From positions 3,983-67,982 of the forward strand of contig DDYY01000011.1 of assembly GCA_002346225.1 (NCBI GenBank): 64,000 nucleotides of DNA, in the 5' to 3' direction. The stretch is from Bacteroidetes bacterium UBA3022. GTDB lineage: Bacteria; Bacteroidota; Bacteroidia; Chitinophagales; BACL12. Both the position numbers and the translations under genes were made by a program. Within the stretch, counting starts at the first letter, position 1, and each line of letters begins with the position of its first letter. Positions 25,264 through 34,017 of the stretch are shown piece after piece. The notes beneath the pieces are model-generated. The model made no database searches, was not told the DNA's origin, and was given only the letters and a program-made list of their open reading frames with translations.

Positions 25264-26619
25264 TTAACGTATCCGCAGCTTTCGGATTTCCCGGATAGCC
25301 GGAATGATCATCAATACACTCAGAAAGTTTTTGGTCTGACTTAGGAAGATTTTTCTTGTGGAGCGGAAAAGTGCAAAGGCAAAGTAATAGGCAAATGCAT
25401 AGCTGATGAGGGTAGCGTAGGCAGCGCCCATGATGCCATATCGTGGTATAAGCAGAAGGTTCAGCAAGATATTAGACAAGGCACCCAGCCCGGAGTAATA
25501 CATCCAGTACTGTTGTTTCTTTTCCAGTACAAGCCATCTGTTGGAAATGGAACCCAGAAAAATAAATACACAGGAGAAAATATGCACCTGCAGAACATTT
25601 ACGGAAAAATTATAATCTGTCCCGAATATCAGTTGAATGATAAACGGTGCAAACAGGGCCACCGGGATGGCTACTATCAGAGCAATGGAGAGGAGGAGTA
25701 TGTAGGCCTGATTGATACGTGTTGCAAATAAATCCTTGCTCTCTTTGTAGGCGTTAACTATGGCAGGGAACAGGGAGCCAGCCAGAATCCAGGGGATGGA
25801 AATCCACACTTCAGATAAACGCACTGCCGCTGCATACCAGCCCACAGCACTGGCATCTAGCATATCTTGCAGCATTACCTGATCGATTTTCATATATACG
25901 GTAACGAACAGTCCCGAGAACAGCGATGGCCAGGATTCTTTCAGGAGTTGACGTGCATAGGTAGTGTCCAGCTTCCAACCGGAAATAGCAGCCTCGGAGT
26001 TGCGCAAGAAACGGGTGAGGATACTGCCAATGATAATGGCGTCCAGTGGCAGCAAGTAAATGAACCATGCCAAAGGCTGTTCGCTGAAGATGAAGATAAC
26101 CCGCAGGATATTCACCCCCACCAGCGAAACCATTTGCGCCTGTACAGTGCGTTTGGAGGCTACTTTCGCCTGGTAGTAAGCGTTGATGATTTCCGCCGAT
26201 TTGGTAATCGTTTGCACAGAAGCTATCAGAAGCAACCAACGCACTGCTGCCGCATCTTCGATGAAAAAAGTGCAGAGCGCTACCAGCAGGAACGCTACGA
26301 TACTACCAACGATTTTGAGAAAAAATCCAGAACCCATGGCAACTGCAGGCGTGGCTGTACCGGAAAGCATATCCTTCACCACCACAGAAGATATGCCCAG
26401 GGTTGACAGCGCAGCAAACAATCCTACAAAGCTGATAACATAGTTATAGGTCCCGTAATTTTCAGGGCCCAGGTAACGGGCTACCATTCCTCCCACCACC
26501 AAGGAAACCAGCATTTGAACCACCCGCGCCATCAGTAGCCAGGAGGTATTGAGGAAATAGCGCTTCAAACCCGATTCCCGGACAAACAGGTTGTGTATGA
26601 TTTTTTGCAGCAATGACAT
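25264..26619 (-). CDS. Polysaccharide flippase (Wzx/MATE-like), copy 1
   Basis: The 451-residue protein has 12 or more predicted helices and the oligosaccharide-flippase pattern: YFLNTSWLLMARVVQMLVSLVVGGMVARYLGPENYGTYNYVISF at the N-terminus, and ISIPWILAGSLFPAIVNAYKES in the middle. Wzx proteins turn undecaprenyl-linked repeat units to the periplasmic face. It is the last gene of a six-gene minus-strand operon and starts within the stop of another flippase gene (TGATG). The 3' end is back-to-back with the convergent GT2 gene, no bases between the stops. Confidence 0.87.
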   Translation of the reverse strand: MSLLQKIIHNLFVRESGLKRYFLNTSWLLMARVVQMLVSLVVGGMVARYLGPENYGTYNYVISFVGLFAALSTLGISSVVVKDMLSGTATPAVAMGSGFFLKIVGSIVAFLLVALCTFFIEDAAAVRWLLLIASVQTITKSAEIINAYYQAKVASKRTVQAQMVSLVGVNILRVIFIFSEQPLAWFIYLLPLDAIIIGSILTRFLRNSEAAISGWKLDTTYARQLLKESWPSLFSGLFVTVYMKIDQVMLQDMLDASAVGWYAAAVRLSEVWISIPWILAGSLFPAIVNAYKESKDLFATRINQAYILLLSIALIVAIPVALFAPFIIQLIFGTDYNFSVNVLQVHIFSCVFIFLGSISNRWLVLEKKQQYWMYYSGLGALSNILLNLLLIPRYGIMGAAYATLISYAFAYYFAFALFRSTRKIFLSQTKNFLSVLMIIPAIREIRKLRIR

Positions 26620-27911
26620 CAGTTCCGGTTTAAGCGCCTTTTGGTCTTGAGCAACACTATCTGTTGGGTTTCAGGCGTGTCGTTGGAAAGATACAGCTTG
26701 AGCAGCAAAACCAGCAACATACTTACGAGTGTGGAAATGGCCGCACCCATAATGCCCAGGGGAGGTATGAGAATAAAATTAAGCACCATGTTCACGCCGG
26801 CGGCTATAAGGGTGGCATACACGATAGACTTGTCCCGCTTGCGAACATATAATACATAATGAAATACAAGAGACATGTTGAAAACCATCTCAGTGACGCA
26901 CATGACAATGAATACATCCAGTTCTGCGTAAAATTCATCTTTGCCGAGAAAGCCAATAATGGGCGTAATAAGCACTGCCAGAAAAGCAAAGGAAAGCACC
27001 GTATAAAAAAGCATGTTCTTCGTAAATGCGGCATGCGCAAACCGGTATTTCTTGTTGCTGCTATGAAAGTATTCGATGAGCTTGGGAGAGAAAATGATGA
27101 CCACTGCAGTATGCCCGATAATTTCAATCAGATTGGCCATGTTAGCGTAAAAGGTATAGATACCCACCTCCTGGGTGGAATGGTAGAAAGCGATGAAATA
27201 GCGGTCTGCGAGTTCTATCAGTTTGAAAGCGATGGTCGCCATGAAAAACAACATACTCACACGGATGCCTTTTTTAATCCAGTTCCAGTTGATGGGTATG
27301 CGTTTCCTTTCGAAGGGTATCTTGCTTAAAAAGTAGAGGGAAATTACAGCCGCACCAACACCTCCCAGCATCCAGGAAAGCAAGGCCACCTTGAGGGTTT
27401 TGATTTCTTCAAACCCCATGAACCAAATGAGCACAATCAGGTAGGCCCACAAACCGGTGCGCAGAAACAAGATGACATTCGCAATAAGTGGCTTGGCGAA
27501 GACTACGAATATGCGGTAAGATTCCTGTGCGAAATGCTCTAGGATAAGTATTAAGTAAAAGAAAAATATGAACTTGATGGACAGCAGCTGAAATACAAAC
27601 AACAGACTGAGCAAAGGAAAAAGAATGGCGTAACCTATCAGATAAAAGACCATCTGGTCGCGCAGCATGGCGCCCCTTTTTTCAATAGGATATTCCAGCA
27701 GACTTCTGGTGGAATAGGTGTAGAAGTCGAGACCTACAAGGTAGAGACTCAGCGCAATGGATGTAGTGAAAAGCCCCCATTCTCCCAGCTGGTCTGTGGT
27801 GAGGTTTTTTGCCAGAAAGATGATGAAAATGAATTTACCGCCCAGGGTCACTCCCCTTATAAATAGGTTGGATGAAACCAGCCGGAACCGATGGTGCCAT
27901 TTTTCATTCAC
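26619..27911 (-). CDS. Polysaccharide flippase (Wzx/MATE-like), copy 2
   Basis: This 430-residue polytopic protein is a second, divergent member of the flippase superfamily: LFIRGVTLGGKFIFIIFLAKNLTTDQLGEWGLFTTSIAL at the N-terminus, RYFIAFYHSTQEVGIYTFYANMANLIE in the middle, and IPPLGIMGAAISTLVSM near the end, shared with its neighbour (IPRYGIMGAAYATLISY). It differs from copy 1 over most of its length, so it is not a recent tandem duplicate. The GTG start at 27911 overlaps the MFS stop by 4 nt (GTGA). Two flippases suggest two glycans or two export steps. Confidence 0.85.
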   Translation of the reverse strand: MNEKWHHRFRLVSSNLFIRGVTLGGKFIFIIFLAKNLTTDQLGEWGLFTTSIALSLYLVGLDFYTYSTRSLLEYPIEKRGAMLRDQMVFYLIGYAILFPLLSLLFVFQLLSIKFIFFFYLILILEHFAQESYRIFVVFAKPLIANVILFLRTGLWAYLIVLIWFMGFEEIKTLKVALLSWMLGGVGAAVISLYFLSKIPFERKRIPINWNWIKKGIRVSMLFFMATIAFKLIELADRYFIAFYHSTQEVGIYTFYANMANLIEIIGHTAVVIIFSPKLIEYFHSSNKKYRFAHAAFTKNMLFYTVLSFAFLAVLITPIIGFLGKDEFYAELDVFIVMCVTEMVFNMSLVFHYVLYVRKRDKSIVYATLIAAGVNMVLNFILIPPLGIMGAAISTLVSMLLVLLLKLYLSNDTPETQQIVLLKTKRRLNRN

Positions 27912-29107
27912 AGCGCTGCCTTTTTATCGGATAATAAGTCAGCGGGTTGTATGGCAATGCCGATAAAAACAACAGCAGCAGCCAGCGCGGTAATACCAAA
28001 GGCCCACACGGCACCTGCCTGCCACCAGATCAAACCTGCCATGCTACTGGCAAAGAAGGCAGCCATACCTGTAACTGAGCTGTAAAGACCCATGGCGTTT
28101 CCGGTATCTGATTTTTTTGCCTGCAATGCAATCCATGCCTTGGCAATACCATCGGTAGCCGCGGCGTAGAGTCCGTATCCAAAGAAAAGCAACCAGTATA
28201 TGCCCGGTTGTGTGTTGATGGCAAAGCCGAGGTATACCAGAATATATATGCCGATGCCTGCAAGGAATGTTCGCCGGAGTCCCCATCTGTCAGCCAGCAT
28301 GCCCAGTGGAAAGCTGAATAACGCAAAGACGATATTGTAGAAGATATAAACGGTCAGTACGAGTGTTTCATCAGCTCCGCTCTCTTTCATTTTCAACAGC
28401 AACAGCACATCAGAACTGTTGAACAAGGCAAAAAGTAACAGGAATTTCAGCAGGTACCTGTAGGATGTATTTCCTTTTTTGTAATACTTGAAGTAAGAGA
28501 ACAACGCAATTTTCTCCTCTTTCTTCGGTGCCGATTTCTTTTCCTTCAGGAGCAAGAGCAGCGATACGCTGATAAGCCCGGGGCCGAAAGCCAGGAGAAA
28601 AAGTCCCTTGTAATCTTCCGGTCGCCATTGCAGGTACAGCAGTGCCAGCAGAGGACCCATGACGGCACCCAGGGTGTCCAGTGCTCTGTGGAATCCGAAA
28701 ACACGTGCCTTAGTTTCGGGCGCTGAAAGGTCGGAAAGCAGGGCATCTCTTGCACCCGTGCGTGTTCCCTTTCCAAGGCGGTCGATAAATCTTGCGCCAA
28801 AAATCCACAATGGCAATGCTGATACGGCCAGCAGTGGTTTGGATACAGCACTCAAAAAGTAGCCCCACCGAACAAAGGGCAGTCGGTTTCCTCTGATATC
28901 TGACAGTTGACCGAAGTATCCTTTTCCTATACCGGCGGTGGTCTCTGCCAACCCTTCCAGGAGGCCAATGAGAAAGACACTGAATCCAATACTTGAAAGA
29001 TATACCGGCATGACAGGATACAGCATTTCGCTTGCTATATCGGCAAAGCAACTTACTAGACTCAGGATGAGCACCGGTCTGGTTATGTAAGCCAACTTTT
29101 TACGCAT
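27908..29107 (-). CDS. Major facilitator superfamily transporter
   Basis: The 399-residue protein has 12 hydrophobic segments and MFS loops: GKGYFGQLSDIRGNRLPFVRWGYFLSA between helices 2 and 3, RFIDRLGKGTRTGARDALLSDLS (the motif seen in RP1-type/tetracycline-like MFS exporters) and GMLADRWGLRRTFLAGI between helices 8 and 9. It is probably an inner-membrane exporter; the substrate is not evident. It starts on the stop of the cytochrome/copper protein gene (TAATG) and overlaps the flippase start by 4 nt. Confidence 0.87.
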   Translation of the reverse strand: MRKKLAYITRPVLILSLVSCFADIASEMLYPVMPVYLSSIGFSVFLIGLLEGLAETTAGIGKGYFGQLSDIRGNRLPFVRWGYFLSAVSKPLLAVSALPLWIFGARFIDRLGKGTRTGARDALLSDLSAPETKARVFGFHRALDTLGAVMGPLLALLYLQWRPEDYKGLFLLAFGPGLISVSLLLLLKEKKSAPKKEEKIALFSYFKYYKKGNTSYRYLLKFLLLFALFNSSDVLLLLKMKESGADETLVLTVYIFYNIVFALFSFPLGMLADRWGLRRTFLAGIGIYILVYLGFAINTQPGIYWLLFFGYGLYAAATDGIAKAWIALQAKKSDTGNAMGLYSSVTGMAAFFASSMAGLIWWQAGAVWAFGITALAAAVVFIGIAIQPADLLSDKKAAL

Positions 29108-30498
29108 TACCAGCCATAGGTAGGAGTTTCCAAAGAAATATTTTCGTCACCGGGTTGATAGCGCATATAGGTTATGATGAATTGCAACATCTCATTGGTT
29201 GTTTTCATGCTTTCCCAGGGGTGCGCTCTCTCCACAATGATTTGAGGTGGAACGTAGGGATTGTTGGGGTTATCGGCCGTATTATCGAAAGTAGCTTCGA
29301 CCACTATTTCTGAGCCAGCAGGTATCTTCATCACCTTTTCAAATGTATAGAAATACTGCCAGCGAAAATCCCACTTGGGTATCTTAATCAATCGGATGGT
29401 GTCGCCTCGCGGCGTTAGTGCATATGCCAGGAATGATTTTCCCAGCAGGTGCATATGCGGGTTGACGGTAAGCAGCGACATATCTTCCTGTACCTTATAG
29501 CGGGTCGTGAAGGTGCTGATACTACCGGCGGGAATGACCAGCCTGGGCTCAATGGGTGTTTCTCCCAGGGAACCCATCAACAGCTCATAAGTAGGGCGGG
29601 TAGGAGGGGTATTGGTGAAGAAGATGTTGAAGTAAGAACCATCATCTACCGTATCGACAGGTGAGGGTCCATAGTGGAGATCATTGATAAAAAACGCATT
29701 GGTTTGTCCCATCTGATAACCGCCAATTCCCTCGGGGTATAAAGCCGGCGACACTCCGGGAAGGTAATTACATACCAGGGGCGTCATAGTGGGATAGGTG
29801 CCGTCGTCATTTTTATTGTTCATTCTGTCATTCACCGATTCGGCAGTAAGCGTGAGGTCTGTTGGAATGACTTTCTCACCTCTTGTTACATTGCTTTTTG
29901 CACCCGGGCGGTAGACAATGAGATTGGCATTCATATGGTGCAGCAACTTCTTGTTGCCGGGAATGAATTCAATGGTTTTGATAAAATGGGGCTCATCAGA
30001 TTCGAAAGGCACCTTTACCAGAAAAAAATGATCATCGTTATTGCCTTTAATCGAGATGGTTTCGGAAAACGGCACTACCATGTCAGGCTGTCCAATCATG
30101 GAGCCTTTGGGGAAGGTGGGTAGTTCGGGTAGGTTGGTGGTATCTCCCGGCGGACATCCCGCTGCCACCCAATCTGCCAGCAGTTGTTTTTGTTCTGCAC
30201 TGAGCTGTCGTTCGTCTTTAAAATGACTGTATTCCGGATCGGCGGGCCAGGGCGGCATGTATCCACTTTGTGTTACCTTGACAATGGTTTTGGCTTTTCG
30301 CAAGGCATCTGAATAACTGATAAGCGAGAAAGGACCGGGTGCATCCGGTCGGTGACATGGGGTGCAGTTTTCATACAGCAGACCGGCAATGTCCTTGCTG
30401 AATGTAGGCGGCGTAGTATCTGTCGCCTTTTTTTTACAGCCGATAACTGCCACAATCAGGCCCATCAAGACCAGGGTAGTTAATAGATAATTTCTCAT
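29107..30498 (-). CDS. Lipoprotein with c-type haem site and PHM-like copper monooxygenase domain
   Basis: The 463-residue protein starts with a lipoprotein signal (lipobox VIGC, Cys21). A single CxxCH haem site (C45TPC48H49) lies in a cytochrome c-like segment of about 85 residues containing GYMPPWP, then a long domain resembling copper type II ascorbate-dependent monooxygenases (PHM/DBH). Candidate copper ligands are LLHHMNANL near residue 190 and NPHMHLLGKSF near residue 350. The family hydroxylates substrates using two copper ions, but many bacterial members are uncharacterised. The ATG at 30498 overlaps the redoxin stop (ATGA). In other bacteria the redoxin and this architecture are often fused; here they are separate. 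Confidence 0.78.
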   Translation of the reverse strand: MRNYLLTTLVLMGLIVAVIGCKKKATDTTPPTFSKDIAGLLYENCTPCHRPDAPGPFSLISYSDALRKAKTIVKVTQSGYMPPWPADPEYSHFKDERQLSAEQKQLLADWVAAGCPPGDTTNLPELPTFPKGSMIGQPDMVVPFSETISIKGNNDDHFFLVKVPFESDEPHFIKTIEFIPGNKKLLHHMNANLIVYRPGAKSNVTRGEKVIPTDLTLTAESVNDRMNNKNDDGTYPTMTPLVCNYLPGVSPALYPEGIGGYQMGQTNAFFINDLHYGPSPVDTVDDGSYFNIFFTNTPPTRPTYELLMGSLGETPIEPRLVIPAGSISTFTTRYKVQEDMSLLTVNPHMHLLGKSFLAYALTPRGDTIRLIKIPKWDFRWQYFYTFEKVMKIPAGSEIVVEATFDNTADNPNNPYVPPQIIVERAHPWESMKTTNEMLQFIITYMRYQPGDENISLETPTYGW

Positions 30499-31064
30499 TC
30501 TATAAAGCAACCTACAGGTTTAGTTTGTCGGTAGGGAACAGGGCGTTCATCCTGCACCGCTGCCAATACATCACGAAGATAGAATTCTGTAACTACTTCC
30601 CGTTTTACTCCCAGGTCCACTGCCCAGTTATCGATAGCGCCGGAATAGAGGATGGCTCCGCTGCTGTCTATCACAAAGACTTCAGGCGTAACGGTAGCCC
30701 CCAGTAGCCTGGTAAGGTCCTGTTGCGGGTCCAGCAATACCGGTAATTGTAGTTGGTAATCTTTCAAAAAGCGAGATATTTCCGCATCGCTGAAATAGGT
30801 GCCGGAGACGCAGCCATAAAAAGGCATACCGGGAGCAGCATACATTGCCGACAATTCATTTAAGGTTAGACAGTAGTTTTCACTCAGTGGACACTGGGGT
30901 GCCAGGAAAACTATAATTGTTGCCTGGTTGTCCCGGAAGGAAGCGCCACTAAGCACCCCTTCTTTCCCAAAAAACGGCATGCTGACATCTTCAAGGGTTG
31001 CGGGAGTGGACTCATGACAGCTCATGAAGAAAAATAATACCCCAAATCCGGCAGCCCACTTCAT
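30495..31064 (-). CDS. Redoxin (thioredoxin-fold) lipoprotein
   Basis: The 189-residue protein has a short hydrophobic N-terminus with a possible lipobox (FMSC, Cys16) and a thioredoxin-like fold of the AhpC/TSA-redoxin type. Two cysteines lie in a CPLSENYC segment (Cys58, Cys65), followed by a cis-Pro-like VTPEVFVID. The tail TKPVGCFIE resembles the end of the redoxin part of redoxin-monooxygenase fusion proteins. It probably acts in the periplasm in disulfide or copper handling for the adjacent cytochrome/PHM-like protein (inference). It starts on the stop of the ureohydrolase gene (TAATG) and overlaps the next gene by 4 nt. Confidence 0.8.
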   Translation of the reverse strand: MKWAAGFGVLFFFMSCHESTPATLEDVSMPFFGKEGVLSGASFRDNQATIIVFLAPQCPLSENYCLTLNELSAMYAAPGMPFYGCVSGTYFSDAEISRFLKDYQLQLPVLLDPQQDLTRLLGATVTPEVFVIDSSGAILYSGAIDNWAVDLGVKREVVTEFYLRDVLAAVQDERPVPYRQTKPVGCFIE

Positions 31065-32104
31065 TATTTTTTATTGCTTTTCAACATCAGGTTACACAAC
31101 TTATACAACAGGCGAACACCCACATTCGCATCCCATTCATCATCTCCGGGAGCAACTTCCACCAGGTCCAGCCCTATAATGGTCTTGCCGTCTTTCAGTA
31201 ATTCCTTAATCAGGTATTGCACCTGGGCAACATCCATTCCCCCTGCTACAGGGGTGCCTGTGTTGGGACAAAGGCTCGGTTGGAGTCCGTCGATATCAAA
31301 ACTGATATAAACTTTCTGAGGCAGCTTTTCTACAATAGACCTGCATACCTGTTGCCAGGTTGCACCTTCAAACTGAGCATCTCTCAAATCCTGGTCGAAG
31401 AATGCATGAATTCTTTTTTCATTTCTGATGAGGTCCATTTCCTCTTCGCATACATCCCTTAATCCCACCTGCACCAGGCTGTTGATTTGAGGAATAGACA
31501 GTGCATTGTACATAATGGATGCATGCGACCATTTAAAACCTTCGTATGCGTTGCGCAGATCGGCATGGGCATCTATTTGAAGTATGCCAAATTCACTGTG
31601 TCGCATAGCCAGTGCCTGTATCAGTCCCAATGGAGTGCTGTGGTCGCCACCGAGCAAACAGGGAAGTTTACCTTGCTCCATGATTTCTGAGCACTGTTCA
31701 AAGACCCATTTCCTGAGGGCATCACCGGCTTCATTGATTTCTTCCAGCACTTCTGCAGAGCCGCTGCCCCCTGCTTCGAGCAATCGGATATGTTCAGCGG
31801 CTTTGGCACGCAAGAGCTTGCTGCGCCTGCTCCATTCTTCAGAAATCCCCAGCATAAAGATGCCATGTTGCCAGGCATTGGGAAGGTCGGTATCATAGAG
31901 ATCTACCTGAGTAGATGCCGCCAACATTGCCGCCGGACCTTTGGCTGTTCCCGGGCTGTAGGAAACGGTAACCTCCCATGGAACAGGCAATACAATCACT
32001 TCACTCTCTTCGTAGTTAAAGGGAAGCCCAAAAAGGTTTCCGTTGTCCACACCGATTCCATTTACATCGAAATCGGCTATTTTCTGGCGTTTGCGCTCGT
32101 TCAT
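31064..32104 (-). CDS. Ureohydrolase (arginase/agmatinase/formimidoylglutamase family)
   Basis: The protein (346 residues from the ATG at 32104) is a di-manganese ureohydrolase. Metal ligands are in GGDHSTPLG, IDAHADLRNAY and SFDIDGLQPS; the loop CPNTGTPVAGGM is the family P-G-T-P/GG segment. Members hydrolyse guanidino or formimino groups of arginine, agmatine or formimidoylglutamate; the sequence alone does not say which. An open frame extends upstream to a TTG at 32203 but its first 33 residues look unlike the family. It leads a run of six coupled genes, though its function is unrelated to the glycan genes; an arginase activity would fit the cyanophycin module 14 kb away. Confidence 0.82.
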   Translation of the reverse strand: MNERKRQKIADFDVNGIGVDNGNLFGLPFNYEESEVIVLPVPWEVTVSYSPGTAKGPAAMLAASTQVDLYDTDLPNAWQHGIFMLGISEEWSRRSKLLRAKAAEHIRLLEAGGSGSAEVLEEINEAGDALRKWVFEQCSEIMEQGKLPCLLGGDHSTPLGLIQALAMRHSEFGILQIDAHADLRNAYEGFKWSHASIMYNALSIPQINSLVQVGLRDVCEEEMDLIRNEKRIHAFFDQDLRDAQFEGATWQQVCRSIVEKLPQKVYISFDIDGLQPSLCPNTGTPVAGGMDVAQVQYLIKELLKDGKTIIGLDLVEVAPGDDEWDANVGVRLLYKLCNLMLKSNKK

Positions 32105-32227
32105 GGCATAAAGATAAGGGTAAAGCGAAGCAATTCCGGCCCAATAGCTAGGGTAGGTGAACAAAGCAGGAGGGGCGACGTTGAAGCTATTTAGAATCGA
32201 CAAGCTTACTTATCTTCAAATTTGCAA

Positions 32228-32641
32228 ATGCTTAGAGAATCCAATTTTCTGAAAGTAGTCAACAAGGCACACTACCCATTCCTTATGTCGGGGGTGCTGT
32301 TATCTTTGGCCGTATTCATGCTGCTGGTCATAACCCTGTTCGGAGGTGGTTCTGATTTGATTGTAATGGCTGGGGGCACCGAACTTTTCCTGTACCTGTT
32401 GGCTAACTCTATGAGTGCACTGGTAGTAGTAAATCTGGAGCGGTTCATCGGGCGGTGTGTACTTGCTTATCTTACCAACCTGCTGGCACTGGCTTTGATC
32501 ATTGCGCTTTTCAGCGGAGGTATACCTGAGGACCTGAAAGAAACCTATCCTGTATACCTTGCATTAATCGTTAGTTTTGGTCTTTCTTTGGCCGTTATTA
32601 TTCTTATTCGGCAGGTTTTATCAATTTTGAAGGAAAAATAA
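32228..32641 (+). CDS. Hypothetical four-helix membrane protein
   Basis: The 137-residue protein has four predicted membrane helices (about 14-40, 50-65, 75-95, 105-130) joined by very short loops and only a few charged residues. I do not recognise a family. A TTG at 32222 could also start it, but CAAATTTG (32217-32224) resembles the -7 promoter box, so the ATG at 32228 is used. It is 3 bp upstream of the asparaginase-like gene and divergent from the ureohydrolase gene. Confidence 0.65.
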   Translation: MLRESNFLKVVNKAHYPFLMSGVLLSLAVFMLLVITLFGGGSDLIVMAGGTELFLYLLANSMSALVVVNLERFIGRCVLAYLTNLLALALIIALFSGGIPEDLKETYPVYLALIVSFGLSLAVIILIRQVLSILKEK

Positions 32642-32644
32642 GAT

Positions 32645-33139
32645 TTGAGTAAAGGCATTTCCATATTTGTAACCGGCGGAACTTTCGACAAGGAATATGA
32701 TGAAATACACGGTAAGCTGTATTTTAAGGAAACCCACCTTCAGGAAATCCTGAACCTCGGCCGGTGTACTATTCCCGTTAATATTATTACCCTGATGATG
32801 ATTGATAGCCTGCAGATGACAGCAGGACATCGCAACAGAATCATGCAGTCATGTCTTCAATGTCCGGATAATAGGATTATCATCACGCATGGCACTGATA
32901 CCATGGTGGAAACAGGCAGGGTGCTGGCAGAGGCAGGCATAGAAAAAACCATTGTTCTGACAGGAGCTATGATACCTTATAAGTTCGGTAGTTCCGATGG
33001 ATTATTTAACATGGGATGCGCACTATCCTTTGTGCAGACACTACCTGTTGGTGTTTACATCACGATGAACGGAAGGTACTTCCTTTGGGATAATGTGCGG
33101 AAAAACCGTCAGTCAGGAATATTTGAAACCATTAACTGA
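32645..33139 (+). CDS. Single-domain asparaginase/glutaminase-like protein
   Basis: The 164-residue protein equals only the N-terminal domain of type I/II L-asparaginases. Both catalytic motifs are present: the Thr in TGGTFDKEYD near the N-terminus and THGTDTMVETGRVL in the middle, then IVLTGAMIPYKFGSSDGLFNMG. The usual C-terminal domain, which completes the active site at the dimer interface, is absent; such short proteins recur in Bacteroidota, so this is not a random truncation. The start is a TTG at 32645, with no ATG possible before the first catalytic Thr. It is 3 bp after the membrane protein gene and its 3' end overlaps the receiver gene by 8 bp. Confidence 0.78.
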   Translation: MSKGISIFVTGGTFDKEYDEIHGKLYFKETHLQEILNLGRCTIPVNIITLMMIDSLQMTAGHRNRIMQSCLQCPDNRIIITHGTDTMVETGRVLAEAGIEKTIVLTGAMIPYKFGSSDGLFNMGCALSFVQTLPVGVYITMNGRYFLWDNVRKNRQSGIFETIN

Positions 33140-33632
33140 TTCTACCCGTAAGGTACATGTAGAAGGAGAACAGTATAATAATGGTGATTCCACCAATAAG
33201 AATTTTATTTATACGTTTGTAGTTCCCGTTACTCCTGATAACTGAACGATGTTTGAAAAGCCTTTCAATGGCATTTTCCGTGCGAACAAAGCTGGTTTCA
33301 TTCTTCACAACGTAGTCGTAAGCGCCTGCCCGCATACATTCCACAGCCACATCAATCTTATCCTGACCGGATATCATGATAACATAGGTATCGGGATATT
33401 CTTTCGTAATGAATTCTAAAATCTGGATACCGTTCCTTGCGGTTTTGTCGACAGCATCAAGGTGGTAATCCAAAATGACTATACCGGGTTTTTTATCCAT
33501 GTTTTCGGCACAGGCTTCACCGGTATTATACATATGAATTTCAAAGTTGGGATAGGCAGTTTGCAGATGGTCCTGCATCATCTGAGCGTGCATAGGCTCG
33601 TCGTCAACAATAAATACGATTTCCTTGTCCAT
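33132..33632 (-). CDS. Response regulator receiver domain with C-terminal membrane anchor
   Basis: The 166-residue protein has a full receiver domain (about 1-125): acidic pair IVDDEP, phospho-acceptor Asp55 in IVILDYHLD, Ser/Thr in MISGQ and Lys in YDYVVKNE. No DNA-binding output domain follows. Instead, a basic linker (KHRSVIRSNGNYKRINK) leads into one hydrophobic helix (about 143-162), placing the receiver at the inner membrane. The ATG at 33632 is chosen because the 16 upstream codons overlap the HPt gene. It is the last gene of a kinase-HPt-receiver set, 22 bp after HPt. Confidence 0.83.
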   Translation of the reverse strand: MDKEIVFIVDDEPMHAQMMQDHLQTAYPNFEIHMYNTGEACAENMDKKPGIVILDYHLDAVDKTARNGIQILEFITKEYPDTYVIMISGQDKIDVAVECMRAGAYDYVVKNETSFVRTENAIERLFKHRSVIRSNGNYKRINKILIGGITIIILFSFYMYLTGRIS

Positions 33633-33654
33633 GGTTGTTTTTTGCTTTACAATA

Positions 33655-34011
33655 TTAGTTTGAATTTTTAATAACATCATTCAATTCCTCGAAGGCAACA
33701 GCGCAGGTTGCCTCCACTTCTTTTATCAATGCAGCGATTACTTCGGGTTTCTTTCCCGTTTCTGCATATTCTTCAATCCGGACAATGCTTTCATGAATGG
33801 TTTCTATACCCATGTAACCCAGTTGCGGCTTCAGTGAATGGGCAGTAGTTTTTAAACCTTTAAAATCACCTGCTGCCAACTGGCTGTTCATTTGCTTCAG
33901 GGTGTCCGGTGCGGACTGCAGGAACATATTGATGTATTTCGCAATTTTAACAGGATTGTTCTGCGTGAAGGAACGCAGGAATTCCACATTGATCACCTTG
34001 TAATCTTTCAT
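33655..34011 (-). CDS. Histidine phosphotransfer (HPt) protein
   Basis: The 118-residue single-domain protein has the HPt helical bundle with the phospho-accepting His58 in TTAHSLKPQLGYMG. In multistep phosphorelays such proteins carry phosphate between the receiver of a hybrid kinase and a final response regulator. It lies 6 bp after the hybrid kinase gene and 22 bp before the membrane-anchored receiver, so all three members of a relay are encoded together. Confidence 0.9.
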   Translation of the reverse strand: MKDYKVINVEFLRSFTQNNPVKIAKYINMFLQSAPDTLKQMNSQLAAGDFKGLKTTAHSLKPQLGYMGIETIHESIVRIEEYAETGKKPEVIAALIKEVEATCAVAFEELNDVIKNSN

Positions 34012-34017
34012 ATTGGT

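Noticed and set aside
25264..27911. Tandem flippases as a recent duplication
   Set aside because: The two proteins share only short family motifs such as GIMGAA; most of their length differs, so they are old paralogues or separate acquisitions.
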